A DNA stretch of 64,000 nt from Winogradskyella flava (GCF_014243395.1 NZ_JACLCP010000003.1:372001-436000); one strand, 5' to 3'; counted from the first letter of the stretch, positions 32,732 through 41,842 are shown. Translations and numbers: made by a program. The notes: generated from the sequence alone by a model not told the origin.

Positions 32732-33874
32732 TTAATTGAGTCTTTTAAAGAAATATGGCGTGTAGTCCAGTAACAACTGAGGGTGACAAATCTTGATGAT
32801 GTCTTTTAAAACTAAATCTGGTCTCGCAGTGCCAAGTTCATAATATAGCACACCTCCAGTTTCGCCTGTAGTATCTGAAAATGTATAAATTGCTTGATTC
32901 TTAAACGCCTTGAAGTTAGTATAAAGCTCACTGGCTTCTTCCAATTGTTTAAAACTGGTATAGTATGAAGGGTTTAACCATAAATCTGCATTCTTGCCCT
33001 TATCAAAAACGGTTTCAAAACTTAAAGCTAGACTGCCATTTCCAGTGGTGTCGCTCCATAAGTAGTTCACATTGGCATCTTTTAGAAATTGTGCTTCGGG
33101 ACTAGAACCATTTGGTAAGTACCATACATCTTTGTGCATGGCACCACTTAGAATCGTAGGTTGAGATTTCGCCTGCTTTGCAATCGCTTTAGCGGCAAGA
33201 TAATCTACTTCAATTTGGTTAAAAATGGAGTCAGCTTCTTTTTCCTTATTGAACAACACTCCAAAAAACTTGATCCATTCGGCTTTTGCTAGTGCGGAAG
33301 ATTCCACCCAATCGCCATTATAGATAACAGGAATTCCAGCGTTTTTTAAAGTTTCAAAAGTCTTATTAACGCCATCTACACCAAAACCAATCAATACATC
33401 TGGATTGAGCTCTAATAATACTTCTGTGTTAATACCTTCATTTTTGCCTAACTCCCTAACTTCACCGTCAGTAATGCGCTTTCTAGTTTTCTTTGAAGAA
33501 ATATAATCTGTACCAGGAAAACCAACTAAGCTTTGTTCGACACCTAGGAGTTCTAGTCCAGGAATATGTGTTGTGGAAGTAACAACTATTTTGCGTATAT
33601 CATTGGTTATGATGCCATCATAGTAGTCTTTTGGAAAAGTCATTTTAGATAATACCTCGCTAGAAGCTATTAGATATTTATAGCTTTTACTCGCTTTTGG
33701 CCAAGGTTTTAAAATACTAAGCACTTTGAAATTACCATTGTCATCTACTGAAAAACCTTCGGCATATTTTAATGCTAGTGTAATATTTTTAGTTTGAAAA
33801 GGAATTTCCTCTTTTGGCTCATTTTTACAGGAAACAAACGCAACTAAAAACAAAAATAAAAATGATAATTTCAT
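32732..33874 (-). CDS. btuF: ABC substrate-binding lipoprotein (BtuF/FecB-like)
   Basis: A 380-residue lipoprotein (LFLFLVAFVSCKNE) of the cobalamin/iron-siderophore binding fold: IVVTSTTHIPGLELLGVEQ, LVGFPGTDYISSK, LLELNPDVLIGFGVDG and NAGIPVIYNGDWVESSALAK. It traps the ligand in the periplasm and hands it to the permease. It is the first gene of the btuF-btuC-btuD operon, divergent from the B12 receptor. The ligand is inferred from the riboswitch. Confidence 0.92.
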   Translation of the reverse strand: MKLSFLFLFLVAFVSCKNEPKEEIPFQTKNITLALKYAEGFSVDDNGNFKVLSILKPWPKASKSYKYLIASSEVLSKMTFPKDYYDGIITNDIRKIVVTSTTHIPGLELLGVEQSLVGFPGTDYISSKKTRKRITDGEVRELGKNEGINTEVLLELNPDVLIGFGVDGVNKTFETLKNAGIPVIYNGDWVESSALAKAEWIKFFGVLFNKEKEADSIFNQIEVDYLAAKAIAKQAKSQPTILSGAMHKDVWYLPNGSSPEAQFLKDANVNYLWSDTTGNGSLALSFETVFDKGKNADLWLNPSYYTSFKQLEEASELYTNFKAFKNQAIYTFSDTTGETGGVLYYELGTARPDLVLKDIIKICHPQLLLDYTPYFFKRLN

Positions 33875-33896
33875 TGTGAAAAGTAGATATTAAATT

Positions 33897-33904
33897 CAAA
33901 AGTA
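33897..33904 (-). promoter_or_regulatory. Probable -7 element of the btuFCD operon
   Basis: TACTTTTG reads on the minus strand from 33904 to 33897, 23 bases before the btuF start. If used, the leader is too short for a riboswitch. No strong TTG is seen at the usual distance. Confidence 0.45.
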
Positions 33905-33945
33905 AGATTATTTGAAGTTTTAAGTAAACACTTAAACAAAATGTT

Positions 33946-33953
33946 TAATTTCG
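33946..33953 (+). promoter_or_regulatory. Probable -7 element of the riboswitch-btuB transcript
   Basis: TAATTTCG at 33946-33953 is one base off the TAnnTTTG consensus and would place the transcript start near 33960, just where the riboswitch begins. Confidence 0.45.
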
Positions 33954-33961
33954 CATCGAAA

Positions 33962-34160
33962 TTAGGTTCTAATCGTTAACCGATTGGATTAAAAGGGAAT
34001 CTGGTGAGAAACCAGAACTGTTCCCGCAACTGTAAGCTATAAAGCTTGTTATAAACTTCAATGTCACTGGAATTATTTTCTGGGAAGACTAATAACAAGA
34101 CGCAAGTCAGGAGACCTGCCAATTTCAACATAGAAGTCAAACTTTCGGGATAAAAGTTTA
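33962..34160 (+). ncRNA. Cobalamin riboswitch before btuB
   Basis: The leader has the cobalamin aptamer landmarks in order: GGTTCTAATCG at the 5' side, AAAAGGGAATCTGGTGAGAA, CTGTTCCCGCAACTGTAAGC, and the B12 box region GCAAGTCAGGAGACCTGCC at 34102-34120. A downstream stem, AAACTTT (34139-34145) with AAAGTTT (34153-34159), is a probable expression-platform hairpin whose loop could join the kissing interaction. Binding of adenosylcobalamin should shut off the receptor gene 42 bases later, most likely at translation because no T run follows. Confidence 0.95.
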
Positions 34161-34201
34161 CGTATAGTTCGCTGTATGTTCTCGAGCAATTAAATTTTAA
34201 A

Positions 34202-36133
34202 ATGAACAAGACAAAACTGTTTTGTAACATACTTGGTATGGGTATGTTATCTATTGGATTCGCACAAACAAAGCAAGATTCAGTAAAAGTTGAAAAATTG
34301 GATGAAGTCGTTATTACGGATTCTAGATTTAACCTTAAACGTGAAAATTCTGGTAAAGTAATTACTAAAATCACGGCTCAAGACCTAGAAAAGCTACAAG
34401 GTCAATCTGTCGCAGAAATTATTGGAAGAACTGCTGGAGTGGAAGTAAATGGTGTGCGCAGTAATGCTGGCCAGAACCTAAGTTATTTTGTCCGTGGAGG
34501 ACGAAACCGACAAGTATTAATTATGATTGATGGTGTTCAGGTTACCGATCCTTCGCAAATAGCCAATGACTACGATTTGCGTTTACTAAATGCAGATCAA
34601 GTTGAATCCATTGAAATTCTTAAGGGAGCGTCGAGTACACTATATGGTACAGGAGCGGCAACGGCTGTGATTAACATTAAACTAAAAGATGCCTCTAAAA
34701 AGGCATTTAATTTAAATTTACGAAGTACACTTGGTACTAACCAATCTTCAGATGATAATAATTATGCTATTGAGGATTTTAGAAATAGTGTTTCTGTAAA
34801 CGGAACAGTTGGTAAATTTAATTACTTGGCGAGTTTTGGTCAGCAATTTACAGATGGATTATCAGCTATAGAGAGCGGTATAGAATCAGATGCCTTTAGT
34901 AGCAACAATGGAAATTTAAAATTAGGTTATAGGTTTAGTAATAATTTTAAGCTTAATGCCTATGGGAGTTTTGATAACTATAATGCTGATTTTGATGATA
35001 GTTTTGGAATGGTGGATTCTGATAATGAATCAATTTCTAGGCAATATAGAATTGGATTGTCTCCAGAATTTAAATATAATAATGGAAGCATTATTTTAAA
35101 TGCCGCTTATAATGATGTTGAACGCGAAATCGAATCTAGTTTCCCATCAATGTTTAATGCTCAAAGCATCATTGTAGACGCTTTTAATCGTTATAACTTT
35201 AGTGATAAGTTTTATACCGTTTTGGGCATTAATTATCAAGATAACCAAATGGAAAGTTTCTCAATTCCTTTTGGTGAAACCGATTTTAGTCAAGCTATTG
35301 ATCCAGAAACTGCGCAATTTACTATCACTGATCCATATGCTAATGTGGTATATGTTTCTGATTTTGGTTTAAATGTAAATGCGGGTATGCGTCTTAATAA
35401 CCATAGTGAATATGGAAGTCATTTGGTATATAGCTTAAATCCATCTTATAAAGTAGATTTAGATTTTGGATATGTAAAAGGTTTAGCGAGTTATAGTACA
35501 GCTTTTATAACACCTTCTTTGTTTCAATTATTTGAACCAAGTTTTGGGAATGCAGATTTAGAACCTGAAGAAAACCAAACTATTGAAGTTGGAACAGAAG
35601 TTTCAATAAAAGATAAGGCAACTTTTAGCTTGGTGTATTTTAATAGAAATGAAGATAACTTTATTGATTTTATTGACACAGGAAATTTTGTATTTCAATA
35701 TCAAAATATTTCTGAATCTTTTACCGCGAGTGGTTTAGAGTTTGTTGCTCAAGCTAATTTGACTAAAGATTTAGATGTTAATTTAAATGCAACGTATACA
35801 TCTTTAGATGAAGATTTAAGTTTAAGAATTCCTGAGATTAAAATTAATACGCGATTAGACTATTCATTATCTGAAGCAACACAATTGAGCTTATCTTATC
35901 AATATAATGATGATAGAGAAGACGTAGTATTTAATAACATGACGTTTGAAAATGATTCAGTAACTCTCGATTCTTATGGTCTGTTAGATTTTTACATCAG
36001 TCATAAAATTATAAATAGTAAGATGACCGTTTTCGCTAACTTCACTAACATCTTTAATGAGGATTATCAAGAGTTATTTGGTTTCACAACAAGGGGGCGA
36101 GGATTTAATTTAGGATTTAATTTAAATTTATAA
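34202..36133 (+). CDS. btuB: TonB-dependent vitamin B12 receptor (BtuB-like)
   Basis: A 643-residue outer-membrane receptor: signal peptide ending GFAQT, TonB box region KLDEVVITDSRF, plug domain (LEKLQGQSVAEIIGRTAG, QNLSYFVRGGRNRQVLIMID, SIEILKGASSTLYGTGAA) and a beta-barrel ending in RGFNLGFNLNL with a C-terminal aromatic/hydrophobic pattern. The cobalamin riboswitch in its leader and the divergent BtuFCD-like transporter support B12 as ligand. The carboxypeptidase-like domain common in larger receptors is absent. Confidence 0.93.
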   Translation: MNKTKLFCNILGMGMLSIGFAQTKQDSVKVEKLDEVVITDSRFNLKRENSGKVITKITAQDLEKLQGQSVAEIIGRTAGVEVNGVRSNAGQNLSYFVRGGRNRQVLIMIDGVQVTDPSQIANDYDLRLLNADQVESIEILKGASSTLYGTGAATAVINIKLKDASKKAFNLNLRSTLGTNQSSDDNNYAIEDFRNSVSVNGTVGKFNYLASFGQQFTDGLSAIESGIESDAFSSNNGNLKLGYRFSNNFKLNAYGSFDNYNADFDDSFGMVDSDNESISRQYRIGLSPEFKYNNGSIILNAAYNDVEREIESSFPSMFNAQSIIVDAFNRYNFSDKFYTVLGINYQDNQMESFSIPFGETDFSQAIDPETAQFTITDPYANVVYVSDFGLNVNAGMRLNNHSEYGSHLVYSLNPSYKVDLDFGYVKGLASYSTAFITPSLFQLFEPSFGNADLEPEENQTIEVGTEVSIKDKATFSLVYFNRNEDNFIDFIDTGNFVFQYQNISESFTASGLEFVAQANLTKDLDVNLNATYTSLDEDLSLRIPEIKINTRLDYSLSEATQLSLSYQYNDDREDVVFNNMTFENDSVTLDSYGLLDFYISHKIINSKMTVFANFTNIFNEDYQELFGFTTRGRGFNLGFNLNL

Positions 36134-36136
36134 GAT

Positions 36137-36165
36137 AAAAAAAGCCGCTTTAAGCGGCTTTTTTT
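36137..36165. terminator. Bidirectional terminator between btuB and the S41 protease gene
   Basis: GCCGC and GCGGC form the stem with a TTTAA loop, flanked by seven A and seven T residues. Its end touches the stop codon of the convergent protease gene at 36164. Confidence 0.88.
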
Positions 36166-37597
36166 ATCTAAGTTCTATATACATGTCTTGTTCTAAAGGG
36201 TGAATTAGTCCATCTCGTTTTATTAATTGAAAGTCCATAAAGCGATCTTGAATATCCGAAGATCTTCCAGAACCTAGTATGTCAGTAATTGCTTCTGCTA
36301 GTAGTGGTTCTTCAGGATTACCAAGTGTTCCTAAGGCGTATCTTACTTCGATAAGTGGAATGTCTGGAGTTATTCCGTTCGCTGGAACAAGTTCGTCATT
36401 AACATTAGTTGAGTTGGCCACTAAAGGTTGCATCGCATAGTTATGGTTAGGGTTAACGTCTTCAAATGCTAAATTTGCAGAGTCATAAATGGTTATTGAA
36501 GCTTGTGTTTTACCTACTGTATTTTCACCAATAACGACAACATCTATGTAGGCGTCTAAACTATTAATTACAAGTTCACTTGCAGAGGCTGTTCTACGGT
36601 TAGTGGTAAGCACGTAGACTTTATTGAGATTAAGACTGTTAATAGCACCACTTCCTTCAATAGTATTAGTAAACAAGAAATCTCGGTTATTATCTTGTAA
36701 ATTTTCGTTATAAAAAAGCTTAGAATATACTTGACTAGTAAACTGACCAGTTATCATGCTACCTAAATAAGCAGCCGTTTGTACTGATCCTCCACCATTA
36801 TATCTTAGATCTAAGACTAATTCTGTTACACCATCTGCTTGAAAACCGGCAAAAGCAGTATTAAGCTCATTCTCAAAGTTATTATTAAACCCATTATACA
36901 TTAAATAACCAACTTTGGTATTATCACTCAGGGTTAGAGTTTGGGCTATATGAACAGGGTTTTCCGTGTATTGTACCTTAGTAAGAGTTTCACTATTACC
37001 ATTTAGGGTTATGATATCATCATTTATATCAGAAGTGCCATTATCATCGTAATCTGCAAAATTTAAAGTATAGGAATCTTGTGAAAGAAGACTTACAAAG
37101 TTTGTCTCTGTAAGATTAACATCGTCTACTGCTTTAAAAATCATACCACGTTGTAGACCTAAATTATCGGCAACACTATTATTTAAAACCAATGTAATCG
37201 CACCAAAAACTTCACTACTGCCCTCAGTGACTCTGTATAAATTAAACTCCAGTCCGTTGCTTAGACTAACACCTTGTTGCTGGTTTTGAAGATCGAAATA
37301 ATTATCGGTAATTCTGCTAAATCTATCCACTGTATCTGGCAGATACTTTAAGGATTCAAAGAGTATTTCGGGCGAATCAAAACCCGCAAGATAGCTCGCA
37401 TAGTCCTCATTGGTTGAAAATCGGTCATTAGCTAAATCTGGAATTTCAGATTTATACAAATAAACAGCATTCATACCTTTCCAAACAAAGTCTTTGATAT
37501 CGGAAACGGCAATAGCATTATCGTCATTGTCTTCAAAACAGCCTGAAAGCATAAAGGAGATGGCGCAGAGTGCTACCAATAGTTTGCAATTTTTCAT
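36164..37597 (-). CDS. S41-family C-terminal processing peptidase, lipoprotein
   Basis: The 477-residue lipoprotein (ISFMLSGCFEDND) has an N-terminal helical part (SDIKDFVWKGMNAVYLYK), a PDZ-like middle and the S41 core: ELVLDLRYNGGGSVQTAAYL, TNRRTASASELVINSLDAY with the catalytic Ser, and the Lys in ENTVGKTQAS. It should cut C-terminal or unfolded proteins in the periplasm or at the outer membrane. Proteases of this phylum-specific branch sit on the outside with unknown targets. Single gene. Confidence 0.92.
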   Translation of the reverse strand: MKNCKLLVALCAISFMLSGCFEDNDDNAIAVSDIKDFVWKGMNAVYLYKSEIPDLANDRFSTNEDYASYLAGFDSPEILFESLKYLPDTVDRFSRITDNYFDLQNQQQGVSLSNGLEFNLYRVTEGSSEVFGAITLVLNNSVADNLGLQRGMIFKAVDDVNLTETNFVSLLSQDSYTLNFADYDDNGTSDINDDIITLNGNSETLTKVQYTENPVHIAQTLTLSDNTKVGYLMYNGFNNNFENELNTAFAGFQADGVTELVLDLRYNGGGSVQTAAYLGSMITGQFTSQVYSKLFYNENLQDNNRDFLFTNTIEGSGAINSLNLNKVYVLTTNRRTASASELVINSLDAYIDVVVIGENTVGKTQASITIYDSANLAFEDVNPNHNYAMQPLVANSTNVNDELVPANGITPDIPLIEVRYALGTLGNPEEPLLAEAITDILGSGRSSDIQDRFMDFQLIKRDGLIHPLEQDMYIELR

Positions 37598-37922
37598 AAT
37601 TTCTTTTTTCTCGTAAATAACAATCTTCTACATATGTCTGTAAAACTCTAAAATTACTTACATTATTATAAAAAAAAAAACTGAAGTAATTTATTCTTAT
37701 TGTTTGTGAGCGAGAATGATGGCTTTTGTGACCTAATGAAGTTAATTTTAGGTTGCATAGCCTTGTTACGGAACGATAAAATTGACAAGATTAGGCTGTG
37801 AAATGCGTATTTGTAGATAAAAGAATAAGATTAATTTACTTCTTCGTGTAACAAATTGTAATGTGTATCGTCGTAATATTGAAAGCGAATAAAAAGCGCT
37901 TTTACCACCAATCAAATTAGTA
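37598..37922. other. 325-base gap between the S41 gene and the third ECF sigma gene
   Basis: It holds an 11-base A run near 37670, a T/A-rich stretch, and the ECF-type promoter at 37848-37875. No gene, tRNA or convincing hairpin is seen in the rest. Confidence 0.6.
37848..37875 (+). promoter_or_regulatory. ECF-type promoter of the third sigma operon (GTAAC-N16-CGTCGTA)
   Basis: GTAAC at 37848-37852 and CGTCGTA at 37869-37875 are 16 bases apart, the textbook ECF pattern (AAC at -35, CGTC at -10). The sigma start codon is at 37923. Its boxes differ from those of the 1299-3351 set, so this sigma should have separate targets. Confidence 0.6.
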
Positions 37923-38432
37923 ATGAAGCAGGCAGATTTTGTAAGCTTAGTAATGCCATTTAAGGATAAGGTGTTTCGTTTAGCAAAACGTTTACTGGTT
38001 TCTCGAGAAGAAGCCGAAGATGCTACGCAAGAAATACTGTTGAAATTATGGAGAAACAAAGAGAAGATAGGTGACTATAAAAATGTAGAAGCATTCTCAA
38101 TGACGATGACAAAGAATTTCTGTTTAGATCGATTAAAATCGAGACAGGCACAGAATTTGAAAATTGTTCATAGTAACTATACAGATAATAGTTCGTCATT
38201 GCAGAAACAGGTAGAAGCCAGAGATAGTATGGATTGGGTATCTCGAATTATGGAAGATTTGCCCGAACAACAAAAAATAATAGTGCAGTTAAGAGATATA
38301 GAGCAGTACGATTATGCTGAAATTGCAAAAATGCTAGATATGAATGAAACAGCAGTAAGAGTAAATTTATCTAGAGCACGTAAAACAATAAGAGAAAAAT
38401 TGACTAATACACATAGATATGGTATTAAATAA
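37923..38432 (+). CDS. ECF RNA polymerase sigma factor (third system)
   Basis: A 169-residue sigma factor with region 2 (LLVSREEAEDATQEILLKLW, NVEAFSMTMTKNFCLDRLKS) and region 4 (EDLPEQQKIIVQLRDIEQY, YAEIAKMLDMNETAVRVNL, SRARKTIREKL). It belongs to a different branch from the two earlier sigma factors. It overlaps the next gene by 14 bases and heads an operon with a membrane protein and two DUF4252 proteins, whose probable ECF promoter suggests autoregulation. Confidence 0.95.
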   Translation: MKQADFVSLVMPFKDKVFRLAKRLLVSREEAEDATQEILLKLWRNKEKIGDYKNVEAFSMTMTKNFCLDRLKSRQAQNLKIVHSNYTDNSSSLQKQVEARDSMDWVSRIMEDLPEQQKIIVQLRDIEQYDYAEIAKMLDMNETAVRVNLSRARKTIREKLTNTHRYGIK

Positions 38433-38913
38433 CGTAGAAAAACTATTAGAAAAGTACGATAACGCTGAGACTTCGCTAAAAGAAGAAGCACAGTTACGTG
38501 TTTATTTTGAAAGTGATGATGTAGCACCGCACTTAGAGCATTATAAACCAATGTTCTTGTACTTTTCACAATCACAGCAAGAACAGTACACTAAAGACGT
38601 TCCATTAAAACCTAAGAGAACAAAATTGTATCAATGGATTTCTGTCGCAGCTGTAGCCGTTCTAATGCTTGGTTTTATTATTCCGACTGTTATTGGACCA
38701 ACTCAAGAAGAATTGAAAAAACAAGAGTTAGCCATGGAAGCTTACAACAAAACTATGGAAGCTTTTAAATTAGTATCGCTAGGAATTAATGAAGGCAAGC
38801 AACAACTTAATTCACTTGCTATGGTCTCTGATAATTTTAACCAAGGGATAGAAGAAGCAGGAAGATTAAGTGAATTTTCAAAAACAACGAACAAAATTTT
38901 TAAAAACAAGTAA
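38419..38913 (+). CDS. Membrane protein, putative anti-sigma factor of the third ECF system
   Basis: The 164-residue protein has a cytoplasmic half with the NVEKLLEKYDNAETSLKEEA segment, typical of Bacteroidetes proteins encoded after ECF sigma genes, one membrane helix (YQWISVAAVAVLMLGFIIP) and a helical periplasmic part of about 75 residues rich in Gln, Asn and Glu. The 14-base overlap with the sigma gene implies translational coupling. An anti-sigma role is inferred from topology and position. Confidence 0.75.
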   Translation: MVLNNVEKLLEKYDNAETSLKEEAQLRVYFESDDVAPHLEHYKPMFLYFSQSQQEQYTKDVPLKPKRTKLYQWISVAAVAVLMLGFIIPTVIGPTQEELKKQELAMEAYNKTMEAFKLVSLGINEGKQQLNSLAMVSDNFNQGIEEAGRLSEFSKTTNKIFKNK

Positions 38914-38933
38914 CACACAAAAATTAAGAAATC

Positions 38934-39506
38934 ATGAAAAAAGTAATTGTAATAATCGCACTAGTATTGGCACCTATGTTGTCTGGAGCTCAAAGTATTT
39001 TTGACAAATACGAAGATATGCCAGAAGTAGCCTCTGTTATCGTAAATCAGAAAATGTTTAGTATGATCGCTACTATTGATGTTGATATGGATGATCCAGA
39101 AGCGCAGCAATATATGGATATGGTAAAAAAGATTACAGGTCTTAAAGTATTTACAACTGGAGATGAAAAAATATCCGCAGATATGAAAGCTACGGTAACA
39201 AAATATCTTAGATCTTCTGATCTTGAAGAGTTAATGAGAATTAAAGATGGTGAGCAAACTGTAAAGTTCTATGTAAAAGAAGGTAAGGATGAAAACCACG
39301 TAAAAGAATTACTAATGTACGTTAGTGGTTTAAAAGAACTTACTGAAGGACAGAATATTGAAATTAATGGAAAGAAGCGTGAGATAGAAACGGTTTTATT
39401 AAGTCTAACAGGTGATATTGATTTAAGACAAGTATCTAAAATCACAAATCAAATGGATATTCCAGGTGGTGAGCAGTTAAAGAAAGCGGGAGAAAAGAAA
39501 AACTAA
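38934..39506 (+). CDS. DUF4252 exported protein (first copy)
   Basis: A 190-residue protein with a signal peptide (IIALVLAPMLSGAQS) and the DUF4252 pattern: FDKYEDMPEVASVIVNQKMF, ITGLKVFTTGDEKISADM, DGEQTVKFYVKEGKDENHVK and KELLMYVSGLKELTEGQ. The family occurs with ECF systems in Bacteroidetes; its function is unknown. A second, more diverged copy follows. Confidence 0.85.
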   Translation: MKKVIVIIALVLAPMLSGAQSIFDKYEDMPEVASVIVNQKMFSMIATIDVDMDDPEAQQYMDMVKKITGLKVFTTGDEKISADMKATVTKYLRSSDLEELMRIKDGEQTVKFYVKEGKDENHVKELLMYVSGLKELTEGQNIEINGKKREIETVLLSLTGDIDLRQVSKITNQMDIPGGEQLKKAGEKKN

Positions 39507-39602
39507 TACTATAATGAAATGAGCCTATAACTATCTTGATATCAAATAAGATATTTATAGGCGAATTCCATCTGACCATTAAAAAAAAATAAAAGTAAAC
39601 AG

Positions 39603-40148
39603 ATGAAACAGTCAATCAAAAAATCAGTTATGATGTTGCTTTTGGTTGTTGCTTTTACAAGCTGCAACCAAGGGCCAACATTGCAAACCTACTTTGTAGA
39701 TAATGAACTAAAGCCAGGTTTTATATCTGGAGATATACCAGCTAGTTTTATAGATGTCGAAAAAGTAGAACTAACAGATGAACAGCAAGAAGCATATGAG
39801 TCTGTAGACAAACTCAATGTCTTGGCTTTTACGCTTGGAGAAGAAAATAAGGAAGAATACAAGTTAGAACTTGATAAAGTCAAAGCTATTTTAAAGGATT
39901 CAAAATATCAAGAGCTGATGCGAGGAGGCAATACTGCCGATGGTAAATTTATGGTGAAGTTTATAGGTGATGTAGAGAATATCGATGAACTTATTATTTT
40001 TGGCAATGCAAATGATAAAGGTTTTGTGGTTGCGAGGGTACTAGGAGATGATATGAATGCAGGAAAGTTAATGTCTTTGCAATCTGTATTAAAGGACGTT
40101 AATTTTGATGACACTAACCTTAATGGGCTAAAAGATTTTTTTAAATAA
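39603..40148 (+). CDS. DUF4252-like lipoprotein (second copy)
   Basis: The 181-residue lipoprotein (LLVVAFTSCNQGPTLQ) repeats the plan of the preceding protein: TLQTYFVDNELKPGFISGDI, KLNVLAFTLGEENKEEYKLE and a KFMVKFIGDVENIDELIIF strand, ending VNFDDTNLNGLKDFFK. It is the last gene before the terminator at 40183. Having one soluble and one lipid-anchored copy suggests partners at different sites of the envelope. Confidence 0.8.
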   Translation: MKQSIKKSVMMLLLVVAFTSCNQGPTLQTYFVDNELKPGFISGDIPASFIDVEKVELTDEQQEAYESVDKLNVLAFTLGEENKEEYKLELDKVKAILKDSKYQELMRGGNTADGKFMVKFIGDVENIDELIIFGNANDKGFVVARVLGDDMNAGKLMSLQSVLKDVNFDDTNLNGLKDFFK

Positions 40149-40174
40149 AAAACTGACAATATTTATTTAAAATG

Positions 40175-40402
40175 TTAATGCGAATCGTCTTGAAGTTTAT
40201 CTTCAGGACGATTTTTTTTAGTGTCATTTTTTATGCCATAGACAATAGCGGCACTAAATAAAATACCAAAACCAATGAGCAGTAGGGCTTTAACGATGAA
40301 ATAATCTAAAATTTCCAATAATCCTGAAACAAATAAACCTATGGTCACCGCAGCAGTTAAAATGAGTGCCATGTAATTTCTATTTAAGGGAAATAGCTTC
40401 AT
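40175..40402 (-). CDS. Small membrane protein encoded after purB
   Basis: A 75-residue protein with two membrane helices (YMALILTAAVTIGLFVSGLL and IVKALLLIGFGILFSAAIVY) and a charged C-terminal tail. Its start overlaps the purB stop by four bases (ATGA), so it is coupled to purB. No family is recognised. Its C-terminal codons carry the terminator of the convergent ECF operon. Confidence 0.75.
   Translation of the reverse strand: MKLFPLNRNYMALILTAAVTIGLFVSGLLEILDYFIVKALLLIGFGILFSAAIVYGIKNDTKKNRPEDKLQDDSH
40183..40219 (+). terminator. Terminator of the third ECF operon, inside the convergent coding region
   Basis: AATCGTCTTGAAG (40183-40195) pairs with CTTCAGGACGATT (40201-40213, one G-T pair) and runs into a T tract to 40219. 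It lies within the last codons of the minus-strand gene ending at 40175. Confidence 0.88.
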
Positions 40403-41742
40403 ATACCAGTATAATTGCTCGGAGAAATGGCTTTCAGTTCGGCCTTGATAATCTCAGAGATCTCTAAGGTATCAATAAAATTAGAAATTGAGGTTTCTGT
40501 AATGGCTTCATTGGTGCGTGTTAATCCTTTTAAAGCTTCATAGGGATTGGGATAACCTTCACGTCTCAATATGGTCTGAATAGCTTCAGCAACTACCGCC
40601 CAATTATTTTCTAGATCTTCCTTAAACTTGGATTCATTCAGAAGTAGTTTGCCCAAACCTTTTAAAGTGGATCTAAAGCCAATGATTGTATGTCCAAATG
40701 GTACACCAACATTTCTTAAGACGGTACTATCTGTAAGATCGCGTTGTAATCTTGAAATCGGTAGTTTGGCGGCCAAGTGCTCAAAAATAGCATTGGCAAT
40801 TCCTAAGTTACCTTCACTATTTTCAAAATCTATTGGATTAACTTTATGTGGCATCGCAGAACTACCAACTTCTCCTTTTTTAATTTTTTGCTTAAAATAA
40901 TCCATAGAGACGTACGTCCAAATGTCTCTATCTAAGTCTATAATAATGGTATTGATACGTTTTAAGCCATCAAATAGTGCAGCAGCATGATCGTAGTGCT
41001 CAATCTGTGTTGTTGGGAAAGAATGTTGCAAGCCTAAAGTTTCTTGTACAAATGTCGTTCCGAACGCTTTCCAATCAATATTTGGATAAGCTACTTTATG
41101 TGCATTAAAATTTCCTGTAGCGCCACCAAATTTAGCTGCACTTGGTACATCATTTAATAAGTTGAACTGCTCTTTTAATCGTACTGCAAAAACTGAGATT
41201 TCCTTTCCAAGTCGAGTAGGCGACGCAGGCTGTCCATGTGTTCTTGCCAACATTGGTATCGTTTCCCACTCTTTGGCTAAATATTCAATTTTTTCTAGTA
41301 GCGCGAAATATTCAGGCACATAAACATCGTTCATGGCATCCTTTATACTTAGTGGAATAGCAGTGTTATTGATGTCTTGAGAGGTTAAACCAAAATGTAT
41401 AAATTCTTTGCGGTCTGATAAGCCTAAAGCATCAAATTTTTCTTTAATAAAATACTCAACTGCTTTTACATCATGATTAGTGATTTTTTCAATCTCTTTA
41501 ATCGCAGCAGCATCAATTGGAGTAAAGTTTTTATAAATAGCTCTTAAATCTTCAAAGATTGAACTAGTTACAGACTCTAATTGTGGCAGTGGTAATTCAC
41601 AAAGTGCGATAAAATATTCAATCTCTACCAAAACTCGATATTTAATCAATGCTTCTTCTGAGAAATAGTTGGCTAAAGATGCTACTTTAGATCTATATCT
41701 ACCATCTATTGGTGAAATTGCGTTAAGCTGTGAAAGTCCCAT
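40399..41742 (-). CDS. purB: Adenylosuccinate lyase
   Basis: The 447-residue protein begins LNAISPIDGRYRSKV and has the fumarase-superfamily signature GEVGSSAMPHKVNPIDFEN with the catalytic Ser, and TARTHGQPASPTRLG with the His. It makes fumarate from SAICAR and from adenylosuccinate in purine synthesis. Length is normal. It is followed by a coupled small membrane protein; other purine genes are not in the window. Confidence 0.97.
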   Translation of the reverse strand: MGLSQLNAISPIDGRYRSKVASLANYFSEEALIKYRVLVEIEYFIALCELPLPQLESVTSSIFEDLRAIYKNFTPIDAAAIKEIEKITNHDVKAVEYFIKEKFDALGLSDRKEFIHFGLTSQDINNTAIPLSIKDAMNDVYVPEYFALLEKIEYLAKEWETIPMLARTHGQPASPTRLGKEISVFAVRLKEQFNLLNDVPSAAKFGGATGNFNAHKVAYPNIDWKAFGTTFVQETLGLQHSFPTTQIEHYDHAAALFDGLKRINTIIIDLDRDIWTYVSMDYFKQKIKKGEVGSSAMPHKVNPIDFENSEGNLGIANAIFEHLAAKLPISRLQRDLTDSTVLRNVGVPFGHTIIGFRSTLKGLGKLLLNESKFKEDLENNWAVVAEAIQTILRREGYPNPYEALKGLTRTNEAITETSISNFIDTLEISEIIKAELKAISPSNYTGI

Positions 41743-41842
41743 TTGCTCTAAAATTTTGAAGCATCAAAGATAAGTAAGTTAGTTAGAAGTACGAAGTTAG
41801 CCGATAGAAGTTTTCAACCTTTAATGAACTAAATTCCTTTTG

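Noticed and set aside
33976-34374. Open frame of 132 residues on the minus strand opposite the riboswitch and btuB start
   Set aside because: It lies against a strong riboswitch and the btuB signal region, and its translation has no known features; it is a shadow.
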